From: Puccinia triticina
Taxonomy: Eukaryota > Basidiomycota > Pucciniomycetes > Pucciniales > Pucciniaceae
NCBI RefSeq assembly: GCF_026914185.1
Contig: NC_070567.1
Coordinates: forward strand, 6,102,001-6,166,000
Reading direction: 5' to 3'
DNA: 64,000 nucleotides
The position numbers were made by a program, and so were the translations under genes. Shown in pieces: positions 47,547-59,449 of the stretch. A model generated the notes under the pieces. It ran no database searches. It saw only the letters and a list, made by a program, of their open reading frames with translations, and had not been told where the DNA came from. The first letter of the stretch is position 1; each line of letters begins with the position of its first letter.

Positions 47547-48559
47547 TTAAACTTTATCCAGAGGACGATTGAATCCACCTCGCCTGGTAGAAAAATATGA
47601 TGTTGTGGATGAGTTTGAGAAGCGCTCGGACAGAAACCAAGGAATCGGGTTAGAACTTGCCTGTTCATATATTGCCGCCATGTCCTCACTTTTACAACGT
47701 CAACAGTTCCGGCCTCATTGTTACCCGCGACGTGTTTCCCCTTGGTAGTCGTTAAAGAAGAGAACCCCATCAAGCGGGCCATCTTTGCCTCTTCATCCTC
47801 ATCATCAACGTTTGGATCAACATCCATCGCGTTGCCGGAACTTCTTCTCCGAGTGCTATCTGGGCTGGGTCGATCTACAAGCACATGTCATTTAGATTCA
47901 AAGGAAACAATTAGGCCTATTCCGTCCTCCGTACAACAATATATCAATGAAATCTGACGCAGTAACTAACCTCCCCCTCTTCCACTACCAGAGCGCCTAC
48001 TCGGACCCGGCGACTCGCCAGGAGAGCGGGAACGACTACGACCATGGCGCGACTTGTGACGAGAGCGATCGCCCTTCCTGCACCTGGCGTCTGGGCTTCT
48101 TGAACGGTCACGCTCGCGTTCGCGATCCCTGTCCCGGTATTCACGATCTCTATCCCCGACATTAGTAGAATCTCGGACTGGGCGATCGGAGTTTCGGGGC
48201 TTGCTGTCTACATCACGGTTCTTTTCACGATGTCGATCTCGGTCTCTATCTGCATCCCTATCGTAGCTCTTTGAGTAATCTTGACCCCGGTCTCGGTCTC
48301 GGTCTCTGGCTCGATCGCGATCTCTGTCAAGGTCCCTATCGAAGTATTCTTTTCCACGCTCTCGATTCCGTTCACCGTCTTTATCTCGACCATCCCGATC
48401 CCGGTACCTGTGCCGATCTCGATCGGAGTCTCGAGTTCTGGAGGTTCGCTCGCGATCTGGAACCGAAGATTCTCTGTGGTTCCTGGTGCTGCTTTCTTTG
48501 GGACGTTCATTTCCTGGAGATCCCGCTGTCGAATCGTGCCGACTGGGACCACCCCGCAT
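47547..48559 (-). CDS. SNRNP27: U4/U6.U5 tri-snRNP 27 kDa protein
   Basis: Splicing factor of the tri-snRNP, nuclear. Exons 47971-48559, 47661-47874 and 47547-47583 sum to 840 nt, 279 aa. The N-terminal ~190 residues are an RS/RD/RE-like domain with long runs of Arg-Asp and Arg-Glu dipeptides and later RSRSRSP. The C-terminus has the conserved block MARLMGFSSLTTTKGKHV, then VRTWRQYMNRRGGFNRPLDK, ending one residue later. The last intron (47584-47660) has a GC donor (AG|GCAAGT). Using GC is required to restore the invariant MNRRGGFNRPLD; a GT donor three codons later would not. The start at 48559 gives MRGGPSRHD; an upstream in-frame extension is less likely. Family assignment is firm from the C-terminal block. 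Confidence 0.92.
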
Positions 48560-49522
48560 GGTTGAAAGATTGAGGAGTTGACAGGGGAGATGGACTGGGG
48601 AAAGTGCTTGGCGCTTGGACACTGGCCCCTGGGAGGGGCTCCATACATAGACCCTCGCGGCATACTGAGGGGGTTCAAGGCTCAAAAGTCGCGCGTTCAG
48701 GACAAGTTCTCCTGTGACAGCTCCAGGCCCAGATCTGAGCCGAGTTTCGGGGAAATTGGGAATCTATGTGCATAGATCACTTCTTGGAAGCTCCCAGATT
48801 GCGACAGGAAGTCTTCCAATTGCCCCGCCAGAATCATTCTGCAACATAATGGTGGCCCAGGGCCAAGGAGGAATCCATACAGCCTGTTTGTTCGGAAGAA
48901 ACCCATCCAGATGCAGATTGCTGTACACAGAATGGCATCTCAACCCTTATCTACAAAAGTTTCAAGTATCCCATTTGAGCCGGAATTTTTCCTGGTCAGT
49001 GGTCATCCCGTTCATTTGGGAATACAGATCCTCTGATGTATTCAAATATGTACCAACTCAAGGAAAGTGATTTTCTTATTCATCAGGAGCAGAGAGAGGG
49101 AACAAAGCATGATTTTATCTACAAAGTTTTGTATGCATATATGTACCCAAAGATGATCATCTATACAACTGCTTTAATTTGTTTTTTTCAAAAAGAAAAA
49201 AAAGAAAGAAAAGATAACCAGATGATATAGTGTTTTTTGTATTTATCGAAAGATCAAGAGCAAGAGAAAGAGCAAGAGAGAGAGGGAGAGAGAAGAGAGT
49301 GGGCCCTACAAGTATAGAGTATTCACAAGTGGTACCAGCCGTTATGGGCGGGACTCATAGATGATGAGGATGTGGAGGAGTGTGATTTTAGTTGCTGCTA
49401 GTGTTGCTAGAATCATTATTGAAGCGTTGGACTGTTTTGTCTTTGACTTGATCTAAGAATCCTTTCTTAGAGTCCTCATATTGACCTACCGGAACACCTG
49501 ATGGGAGTCGGGAGATGATCAT
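48560..49522. other. Spacer between SNRNP27 and the G-patch gene
   Basis: Holds the SNRNP27 promoter region (48560-49000) and the 3' flank of the next minus-strand gene. A purine run of GAG/CAAGAG units lies at 49252-49296. No gene is visible. Confidence 0.35.
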
Positions 49523-52500
49523 CTAAAGATCAGAATTTGAGAGATCATAGAGAAGCAGTGGACAAGAATGAGGGAAGGGTGAAGACGCACTGGATGAGGC
49601 TCCAAGGCCGACGCCTTTCGAGTACTGTGCCGCTTGGACGGGGTCGACTCTGCCGTTCCCATTACCCAATCCTTCGCCCTTCTGCCAGCCCATTTTCTCC
49701 AACATCTGATGAGTGCCGAAGTCAGGGGAAATGGATTAGCAGAAAGATCTACAATAGCCAAACAAAAAAGGGGGGGCTAGAGCTGACCTTACTGCCGACA
49801 TTGGTGGCTTGGATGCCGTCTTTGTCCGGCTGAGCGGTGGGCACGGCGGGAGCAGGCGCGGGCTCATACCTGGCCTTCTTGGCCTCGTGTTTATCGGCGT
49901 TGGGTGCATCCGGCTGCCCGTAGGCTTCTCTCCTCGCTGCAGCCCGATCGGTGTACTTGGGGGCACTGCCCTCCGCCGTCGCTGCTGTTGCGGCGGCGTT
50001 CGGGGCGGTAGCGGTGGTTCCTGAGTTGGTCGACTTCTTGGCTAGATTGACTGCCTTCTTCGCTCGGGCGGCCTTCTTCAGTTTGTCGTTTTGCAAGTTA
50101 GTCTGATAGACAAGCCAGCAGACATTAGCATGTTGTCCTTTCCCAAGAAAGTATTGATCCGAGAAACCGGCTGAGCACACTTACCTTGTGGAGATTGGAT
50201 AGATTATTGTGCCTTTGTAGGTCCTCTGAAGATTTGAATTGTCTTTGGCATAACACACACGTCAAGCGAGTGAAATCACTAAAGTCATCTTCGTCAACGA
50301 CCTTGATAATATAGAAAAAAAACAAAAGCAAATCAGTCGATCGTCCAGAGAGCCCATACATTCAAAGAAATATTTGACGACGGGTTCGACATGCGATAAC
50401 GAGATTGGAAAAAGGAGTACTCACAGATTGTTCAGCAGCTGCGGTAAGATTAGACTTCTGTTCGTCTGCAGTTCCAGCAGAAGCAATCTCTTCATGTTTG
50501 CTTTGCCACTTTTGAATGTTCGCGACCATCTAGAGGAAATTCAATGGAGGTTTGGCGAGATGTCAATTATGAAGATCAATTAAAATCGGTTAGGAATGTA
50601 TATTTTGTTTTTTCAAGAACTTGTTGTGAACTCTTTCCCTCGAAATAAACAAAAGGATTTCATTCCGAAAATGTCCATCATCATTCATGTCGAGCAAGAG
50701 GTCACTTTGGAGGGGATGCGTCATTGGGGAGAGCTTGGATGAAAATGATTACCAACCTTCTTAGTTGCTATAGGTTCAGCGCCGTTCTTTTTCTTCTCAG
50801 TCTTGTTTTCAGTGCCTTATTAAATGATGAGTGATGGTCGGGAAAAAAAGAAAAAAGGTGCGAGTAGGTAGTATTCTCATGTGAATCAACTTGTTCTTTC
50901 AAAAATCTAAATCTTGGGGGATATAATAGACTAGGATCTAATAGAACACATCAAGGGCTGGATGGACAGACCCTTTGGCTTAGAATTCGTGTTCTCAAAT
51001 TGTTGCGAGCCTCCTTCTCCAGGGTTGGTGTGATCTACTTGAGTATTCAATTCTGCCTTGTGGTTTTCGCTCTTTCGTTCTTCAGAGGTTTGCGATTCGA
51101 TTGTCAGTCTGTTACCTGCATTAGCTTCTCGGATGTTCAAAGTATGAGACTTGGTTTGATTGTTGGATGGATTTTCTTGGTCAGTCGGGATTTCTTCCTT
51201 GGTTGAATTTCTTTCCCGGTCATGATCAATCGATGAGAACAATTCATCCAAATCAGTTTCTTCATGTGTTCCATTGCTCGGACCTTCTGATTGCTTGGAC
51301 TGTGCTGAAGCCTTCGTCTTGCTGCTAGTCGATGAAGCACGGTCGGGTTCTGCTATTGGTGAGATGTAAAGAGCTGCGTAAGCTTTGTCATCCCAATATG
51401 CCAATTCTTGGCCACTGGCTCCTCTGAACGACCAATCTGAGGGTGTGTAGATTGGATGGAACGAGTGCTCGTGCGCAAAGGTGACTGTGATCGTGCGTGA
51501 TCTGATCTGGAAACCTCGGGGGAAAAGGCTAGTATTGAGCAACAATGATAGAGCCTTAACGGCGACCTAGAGAACGAACGGAAAGAAAGGGAGGAAGAAC
51601 GGAAAGTGTCGGGGAAGGATGGGTCGATAGCTGAGAAGGATTAATGATAGCCCCTCACCGTGTTCAGAAGAAGATGAGATCAAAAACAAGACAGACCTGA
51701 ACTTCGGCAAATTGAACAAATGCATAACCCCAACTGGAGCGGGTGACCCGATCCTTGATGAGCATAACTTTCCGAATCGACTCGGGTAGGACGGTCTGCG
51801 AAGGGTCGGGGATGTGTTGTAAATGCTGAGCGATTTCCTGTTCGGTAGAAAGCGGGTCGAGACCCCTAAGTAACAGAATCGAGGTTGGTGTGCCGCCGAT
51901 ATCTCTAGCGCCGTCGTTGATGACAGTTGATAGGGAGGACTCGGAGGATGATTTATAGGAATATGTCGATTGGTTGGGTATTTCGCTGATAAAGGGTGTG
52001 GCTGGGGTGCTACGTGGGGCGGTTTCACGCTCGCGCTGTCTGACCTCAAACGGGACTTTCTCCTTCTGGCTGTAATCAATCTTAACCTTCAAACCGTCAC
52101 CGGATCGATCAAATCTCGAGCTACTGGGCTCTTTCCACACAACCATCGGAAAGGCAGGTTCGACGAACGCCCGGGCATGTTCAACACTGAGGAAGCGAGC
52201 AAACCCATAGCGTTTACTCTGGCCGGTGATCCGATCATAGATAATTGTCACGCTATCCACCCCTGCGCCAGACTCTTCAAGGAAGGCCCTGAGGTTGGTC
52301 TCATCGGTGTGAATTGGCAGACCCATGAAGATGACCGATTGAGATGGAGGGGACTTATCCTTTGGAGGACCATGGTTGAATTGACTGTTGGGGTCGTATG
52401 TTCTCTGTGGGGCGTGCTCGTGACTGCGAGAGGCTGGTGTACGCTCATCATAGGCTGGAGGGCCGCTGGAGGATGGATGATAAGCAGCATGGCCACTAGC

Positions 52501-53379
52501 CCCGTGGGATATACGACCGACAGATTGCGATAAGTGAGACTCGGCCCGAGAAGCAGAAGGTGGATATGGTTTATAACGAGCCGAACGGGTTGAAGTAAAC
52601 TGGTTGGTGGCAATCAGCATGATTGATGGAGTGTAATAAAAGCCATATTTGATCAGCAAGGTGATTAGTTTCCGGTGACGGTGGGGTTCTTTTGGGTGTG
52701 AATAATCTTGGAGGTAGACTTGAGAGGGCTAAGAAATACTGACTTCGTCTGATCTGCGATGGATATTATGGGCGTTGGTCGAGATGCTGGGGGTAGTGCT
52801 GCTGGTATTATGGTTGCTGGTCGTCGTCAGATGAGCCTCTCTAGGGTGGTCTTCGTAAGCCTTGCTGTGATTCTTATTGCTGCTGCTATTCCTCGAGTCA
52901 TCATAGGTCCTTCTCGAGTCTTCAAAGCTTGAGTTAGGGATTTGGCTGGCGGTCGACTGTCTTGCTTGGATGGTTCTCTCTGAGTAATCGATTCGACGGT
53001 CTATTGTACGGGAAGTGGGTGCGCTAGTAGGCTGGGATGAGCGAGGGAATCTCTCGATGGCTGGTGAATGAAATCGATTATCGGCTGTGCTGCTGACCGT
53101 CCTTGTGCTACTCTGGTGATGATGGTGATAGGAGGACGGATGTCTTCGTTGTTCGAACGGCTGATGCGGGTGTGTTTGGCTATGATGGTGTTGGTGGTAC
53201 TGTGGGTGTGCGCTGGCTACTGCTGCTGCTGCTGGATGCTGATGATGGTGGTGGTGGTGTCGTTCGTCTGGTCTGAGTGGCAGTCTGTCCTGGAAGGCCG
53301 GGTTAATTGCAGAGCGATCGTAGTCGAATGGACGAGACTGTCTGATGTTTTCGTTCGAGTGTCGATGATACATGGTCAT
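49523..53379 (-). CDS. RNA-binding protein with two RRMs, C2H2 finger and G-patch (RBM5/RBM10-like)
   Basis: Likely nuclear splicing regulator. Minus-strand exons run from 53379 to 49523 with at least seven introns. Order: disordered N-terminus with poly-His (HHHHHH) and poly-Ala; RRM1 with RNP2 VIFMGLP and RNP1 KRYGFARF (about 52340-52200); RRM2 with SILLLRGL and SWGYAFVQF (about 51890-51690), continuing after an intron; acidic Ser-rich linker; small exons near 50800 and 50440-50530 (MVANIQKWQSKHEEIA); a C2H2 finger LTCVLCQRQFKSSEDLQRHNNLSNLH (about 50200); basic linker; and a G-patch near the C-terminus (KMGWQKGEGLGNG, GVGLG). The order matches RBM5/6/10, where OCRE normally lies between RRM2 and the finger; I see no aromatic octamer repeats. 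The first ATG of two (53379, 53373) was taken. Confidence 0.85.
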
Positions 53380-55182
53380 CAAAGTCGTTTGTTTTGGGTT
53401 TCTCGCTGGTTTCTTGGTGGCGGAGGAGAGGAAGAAGGAGGTGGGGGCGGCGTGGAAACCGAGAGGCCTGACCTATGTATCTGGGTTTCTGCCCGTCAGA
53501 AACAAGCCGACAATCAGTTTGGTATGCACCAATCTAAAGCGAAGATCAAATTATTAAACGTGAAAAAGGGTCAGAAAGTGGATTATTTATGTATTTATGC
53601 AAAAGCCGATCATCACAGCAACCATTTCGAATGTGGTAGAACAACCAGACAACCAACTCGGCGTCTCGACTACGTCTGAGGGGACGTCGTGATCAACGAT
53701 ACTCAGATCGACGAACGAGGGAGGGATGGGTTAAAGGCAAAAGAACGGAAAGAGGGCAGACTATGTAGAAGAATGATGCTAGGCAATGTAGTGGGGCCAA
53801 GCCAAGACTGTCTCGTTCGAGAAAATCCAACCTTCTATAGCTACTTGTGTATCATCGTGGCCGTTTATCCAGGAGTATTAAAACTTCAAGCGATTGGAAA
53901 TCTCAAGACGAACTCACGAAGTGATAACAATGGAGTGCGGAAGAATGAATTTAGAATCGATGGTTGAAAGGAATTCAGTTTGATTTTCTTGGAAAAGAGG
54001 CGAAAAAAGGAGTGGCAGCGGTCGGGTGGACTGGTTGACTGGAAGGATATGTCGGTAACAGTCCGACCAAGGTGATGCTAAATACATGGGCTTCCAAACA
54101 CCGCCCCCTCAAATAGTCAACTTCAAACAACGATTGCATGTACAACACAAGTCCGTGAAGAGATGGAGTTTCGGACGACAGCGGATTGTAGCGAATCGGG
54201 GAGTCGATGAAACACGACTGGAAAGAATACGTACATACATAGTGGATCATGACGACCCCCATGGGCCATGACCAAGAGTTGTTTTGGACATGAATGTATG
54301 TAACTTGATTTTTCAGACTCCAGCAACGAGGCTCTATGCTTCTTCACTGCGACGTACCCACAAGAAGGGCTAGCCGCAAACCAGCCCGAACACGATCCAT
54401 GAGCGGCTCGACAAAACCTGTCTGAAGACCCACATTGTCCGGCAATGCCCGATTATCACCACAAATAGCCTGTGACGTTGTTTCTGCGCTCAACCCTGCT
54501 CACTCCCTCTCTAAGCTGGCCGTCCAGACGGAGTCGATCATCTTCACTCCCCACTTTGACGCCCATGATTTGTCTCGACAAGCTTATTCTAATAGGCTTC
54601 CCGCGCCGACTTACCCCGACTCTGTTCCCTCGACTCGGTCCCGTCCCATAGAAAGCTCCCTTTATGCATCAATATATACTAGGGATTGGGGGCGGCTGTA
54701 TGTTTCATGTGAACTGATCGCCTCAGAGGTTGACGGTCCAGGTTTTATTTTACTAGGTACCAGTGAGGACGTGTATAAAGTGGAAGGGATTTCTGAGAGT
54801 ATTTTGTTCTGTGGCTCCTTAAGCATCTAAACTCTAACACTTCAAGACACATATACTGTTGTATCCCTGGTACAAAGTCCGGGCATTGTCTAGCTTGTCC
54901 GCAGGATCAGGTTGTCTTGGAAAACTTTGTTGAAGCAAAGAGGCAGCAAGTGTAAAATCTCAGCTGGATTGGTTCCATTTGTTTTCTTTATTCCGGAAAA
55001 TTAAGTAATACAAACAATTTGAAGAAATTTTCAAGAGAGTGAAGAACTGCTACAAGATAGATAGGTAGAAGAAAATAATAATAACTGATAATTAATAATA
55101 CCACTTTTAGCCGGCTAAAAGGGTTGCTGATACAGACGGGTATTGGATGTAGGTTTTGTTGTCACAAGAAATGGTCACACAC
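53380..55182. other. Intergenic stretch
   Basis: Upstream of the RBM5/10-like gene and downstream of the minus-strand MULE-type gene. Open frames (for example 54435-54830 plus) carry no known domain. A perfect 18-bp palindrome CTTTTAGCCGGCTAAAAG lies at 55104-55121. Confidence 0.3.
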
Positions 55183-56853
55183 TCATTCCGTGGTAACAGA
55201 ACTTGTGTCTGGAGATGACGGCAGGGAATCCATGTGCGGCTCTTCGGAATGTTGAATGCAGTCGTCGGTGTCAACGGTTAGGTCTACTAGTTGATCGAGA
55301 CGTGGCTTTTTGGAAGGCTGGATGGAGTCGTCAGTGTACATCTTGCGTTTGCTTCTCGATAATTGGGTGTCGACTACGCCTACATTGGGGGTCACCTCCT
55401 CGGGAGTTGAAGCTGGGCTTTTCACCTGTAGCTTTGGGTGCGTGGTTTGGACGAGTGCAATCGTGCTCTCAACAACGTGCATCCGATACTCGCGAGCCAG
55501 GTAGTACATGTGCTTACACGCACTGCCGAACCGTAAGTAGTGTTCACAATTACATTGAGTTACTCGACCATGATAATAAACGTCGCGGCCCTCGTGGAAA
55601 GGTATTGTGTAAGCCTTCAGTGTGGGGTGGGTGAACGAGCTGATGAAGAACTAGAGAATATCGACATTAGGCCCCGAGAATATCTGTAGATATGTGATGC
55701 GCATCAATACTGCTCACATGAGAATGCGTCTTCAAAATACCTATCCCCAAAAGCTCGAGGGAGGCCTTCGTATAACTATCTGCGATGTTCTTTGCTATGC
55801 GCTGGAATTGGTTGGTGTGTTGGCGTTGGAATCCTCGTTCGACTTGAATTGTTGTCCTCCGGTAAGAAGTGTGGACATGGTCCACTAAGGTTTGTACAAC
55901 TTCATCGATCCGCCGTCTTTCCCAAGGGGTGATGTAGCCTGATGTCAAGACTCGCCGCCAGGCCTTGGTATAGTTATTCGTCAGTATCCCTTGATAAACA
56001 GACTGAGATGCTAGAGTTAGCTGGGTTAAATATTAATTTAAAAGTTTGATCGGAAAATAAAAGAAAAACTCACAGTGCGGAAGAAAACAGCCCACTTTTC
56101 GAGGTTGTTCTGCCACTGGGTTTTGACATGATGGACGAATTTAGGGCTGGCCGCTTGCCATTTGGAATAGAATGAACTGAAAAGCGGCTCAGGTGGGTCA
56201 ACTGAGTAGGCGATTTCTCGGAAGTCGTCGGTTGCTTCATCCGCAAGATCCAGTAGAAAGGTTTTCGCCTGTCTTTTGAAGGCGTTGAGCACCTGGAACA
56301 AGCACCAATAATGACTAGGTGCTTGTTCTCCTAAATCGTCGTAGACCTCCGTCACATCGTCCGTGACTACCAGGTTGTAATCACTCATGACCGCCCGGGG
56401 AATCAAGCCGGTTGAAAACCGCAGCCAACGCAGAACTTTTGCGATCGGCTTCCTGTGATGCAGTCGTTACCTTCGTCAAAACACCAGCGGATATACAGTT
56501 ATCAAGTTGAAAGCTTACTCGGCTTTGGGTGTGGTCAGGGCCCATGCAATGGGCAGCCCTTTGCCGACCAAGGGGTCCCTGATGATAATAGTATAAAGAC
56601 ATACTTTCTGGCGATCATCATCATCAGATAGAAAGCAGTTTTTGAGGGTATTGTCAGTACTACTGTCAAGCATTATCATGCCCTGGCCATGTTCAATCAT
56701 CTTTTCCCTCTGCCAAGGCGATTGGAGTGCAAAGATAAAATCCGCGGAGTCATCGATGCCCTGTGTAAAGGTGTTCCACTGTTCTTCCATCAGCTCTTCA
56801 TTCCACGCCGAAAGCGACTCGAAGACGTCCATATCTCGCCTCAGCCAGCTCAT
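55183..56853 (-). CDS. MULE-type transposase-like protein with SWIM zinc finger
   Basis: Minus-strand multi-exon gene. The first part (56853-56515) reads QSPWQREKMIEHGQGMIMLDSSTD and IIIRDPLVGKGLPIAWALT, the start of a MULE transposase core with the first catalytic Asp. The next exon gives RAVMSDYNLVVTDDV; a middle exon (55948 down) gives TSYRRTTIQVERGFQRQHTNQFQRIAKN. The last exon (55650-55183) holds a SWIM finger CNCEHYLRFGSACKH, then a Ser/Pro-rich tail with SRSKRKM and PSKKPR nuclear-signal-like patches. Acceptor TTCTCTAG near 55651 fits. No stop lies inside the exons I read, so it may be intact, perhaps domesticated, or a live MULE. The N-terminal DNA-binding domain expected upstream was not found, so it may be 5'-truncated. 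Confidence 0.7.
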
Positions 56854-58541
56854 GCGTGCTTCCAGATGTGTATTATAAGTTATGATAACTTTCCCGTGTT
56901 CAATGTGCGAAAGATTGCGGATAAAAGATACAGATCAAACTGGAAAATCAAAATGTAGAGGAGTTTTGGTTAAAGATTATCATTCGAAGCAACGAGGAAG
57001 TGCCTTTTCTAATTTATCTATATGCTCTCGCGGCATAAGGCCAACTTGATTAAAAAATGCCAAATATTTTCTCTCTTAATTTGTTTGATGCTCAAGGGCC
57101 CGATAATTGGCACTAGCGCCAATGGGGAAAGATCTCACTGCGATACCGATTGGTCTTGATTCGAGCCCTTTGTCGTGAAGGCATGTTTTTGAAGAAAAAA
57201 ACGACTGGTTAGTGAAGGTTAGTGAGAAGAAGATTGGAGTGAGATTTTCCAAAGATTCGTAATCCCCACGTAGTAGCTAGACAAGATCACGAAGCTTATC
57301 CCCACATAGCATGTGCACGACATGGGGTAACTTATCCGATTGTGGGTACTTGCTGAAGGACAGCCCCGGATGAGAAACAGACGCTGAACCCGGTGGCAAC
57401 CATGATCAATCCCAGGATGCCCTGGTTTAACTCAGCCTCTCAAGCAGAGGGTGCCGAAGAGATCCCGCGTCCCGCGGACATTAGGTCTAGCCGCTTGTCC
57501 TCCGGTACTTGTTACCGATGATCATCAACATTAAACGAGCAAGGATGTGATTTCTTTTCACTCTTTGTTCGTTACGTATAATGAAAATGATATTTAAGTG
57601 TACATAAATATTTACAAACTGCTCGCAGTTGTGTAGCAGGCTTCTCGAGAATTCTTCCCGCCAGCCATCGGTTGTGGCCCCTGGAAAATTGCGAACAATC
57701 GACACATTTGTTACGGGCGAGTGTTTTGGTGAAGATGATCGCTGGATTTGAAACTCTCAGACAACGCTTGGTCAGTGTAAAGAAGAAGTTGAGACTGATA
57801 CAAAGAAGATTCCGGAATTGGGGCGCGAGGGGGGAAGCGAGATGTGCAGATATGGGGTGGATGGAGATCATGGCCTGGCTGACGATGATAGGGATGATGA
57901 TTTGGGGTGGGTTCTGAGTCTGAGTCTGAGTCTGAGTGTTGGGGAAAGCGTGATGTTCGGTTGATGATGATCGTGCAGCCGGAGCAGCCAGAAGCTGGAG
58001 TTCTCGGCCGATGGGCGATATGCCCAAGTGCATACATTTCAGAGTCCCCCATGATCCTCCCTGGAGGCTGGAGATGGAATATGTATGGATGATGCCCGTC
58101 CCTCAAAAGGTTTACCCACTGGCTGATGATAGCTTGCAGAGTGGGTAAACTATTTAAACAGCTCATTCGCGCCGCGCGTGCCTCAACATTTGACCAGACA
58201 CAAACCCACTCGGCAACATCTCTCCCCTCCCTGTGCCTCCTGACCATTTCAGTAGTCCACTCCGAATTGTCCCCTTCGCTCTTCCCAAGGAGAGAACTGT
58301 GCTAACCACCGCTGGTACCAACGCTTGTTGAGCGCCACCCAATATCCCTCCCCCTGTCCATTTTTCCCCCCGTCAGGTAAACTATCGTAGATTGGCATTT
58401 CCGCCGACCCTGATTTACACAGAAGTCTGCAGTGTTTTCGTCAACCTCTTAAGACAAGCTTCTCGACACTTTCCCCTCTTGTTAATCTTCTCTCGTCGAT
58501 CCGACTTCCTGCATCATCCCCCCCTAGATCATCATCCAAAC
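56854..58541. other. Intergenic stretch with a MITE-like end
   Basis: No gene can be supported. At 57425-57485 the order TTTAACTCAGCCTCTCAAGCAGAGGGTGCC..CCCGCGTCCCGC resembles the left end of the 9-bp-duplication MITEs (TTAACNAAGCCTCT, GGAGGGTCCG..CCCCGCCC). A TCTGAG hexamer is repeated about four times at 57916-57938. The last 400 bases are C/T-rich and probably promoter of the gene at 58542. Confidence 0.35.
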
Positions 58542-59449
58542 ATGTCAGGTGTCGAGTCAGCCGCGACTGTCCAGCCAGCGATCAAGGATGTCCAAACCTT
58601 GAAGGCCAATCTGAAGGAACAAGAGAAACGGGCTCGGAGTGAGAACGAGACGGAAGAGGTAGCTGTACTCCCGATCACCGACCAGCAACCACCAGCAAAA
58701 GCTCAGGATGGTGGGGAGCAACGGAAGCGTCGAAAGGTCAGCAACCCGGACGGGCCCACCAAGCCAGCCGAGGAACCCGTCTTGGATGGTCCTCTTCCCC
58801 CAGCCACCGAGCCGGTCAAATCCTCCAACGGCGCTCATTCCAACGAGAAGGATCCCAGCTCGGCTGCTCCGGCGTCGACCAGCCCGACCAAAACTAGCCA
58901 ATCTGATCAGCCACTCCCCGCAGACGCCACCACTACTACTGCCTCATCCGATGAAAATAACAAGGTGAAGACCCAGCCAGCCAGTGAGTCACTCGATCCA
59001 AACAGACTACCCCCTCTTTAGTCTTCCAACTCTGATCAGTTTGCTTTCCATTATCTCAACAGTTGCTCCATCATCATCTGAGGTAGCAAACGAACCGGTG
59101 GCTTCTAAGGATCAACCACTTCAAGTATGCACTCTGACTATTGCCCCATCTGTCGGATAGAGAAGAGTGCACACTTAACCGATCTTTCCACCTATCCTTT
59201 GCCAGGCCCAGAAGACTGACCAGGAGAAGTGAGTTTCGGGGCCCCCGGTCTTCTACCAACCTACGTTGTCGATAACCCTTCCACAAACGCTTACTGGAAC
59301 TTCTTCTTCTGGTTAGACCCGACGCTCAGAGTGCCCATCCGGAAGCTACCAAGCCAGAAGCTGCGGCCCCAACAGAAGCCGAAGAAAAAGCCCCAAAGAC
59401 TATTGCCAAGCCTGCCGAAGCTGTCGTCGCCGCCGCTGCCTCGTCTTAA
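58542..59449 (+). CDS. Disordered Lys/Pro/Glu-rich hypothetical protein
   Basis: No family recognised. Exons 58542-58983, 59063-59124, 59206-59228 and 59317-59449 sum to 660 nt (219 aa) with correct phase at each join (donors GTGAGT, GTATGC, GTGAGT). The start MSGVESAATVQPAI has a coiled-coil-like stretch TLKANLKEQEKRARSENE, then a basic patch QRKRRK that could be a nuclear signal, then Pro/Ser/Thr-rich and Ala/Glu/Lys-rich sequence ending AAAASS. The protein looks intrinsically disordered. Strong C/T-rich leader and 3' T-rich flank suggest good expression. A nuclear or chromatin-associated role is only a guess from composition. Confidence 0.7.

Noticed and set aside
48271..48573. Plus-strand frames over the SNRNP27 locus
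   Set aside because: They are mirror images of the Arg-Asp codon repeats on the minus strand and carry no domain.
53068..53679. Long plus-strand frame rich in Val, Met and Cys
   Set aside because: It is antisense to the His-codon-rich first exon of the RBM5/10-like gene; the repeats in that exon keep the opposite frame open.
54435..54830. 131-codon plus-strand frame
   Set aside because: Starts plausibly, but shows no domain, no splice structure and no obvious homology; could be chance. Left unannotated.
57905..57940. TCTGAG tandem repeat
   Set aside because: Only about four units; ordinary microsatellite.
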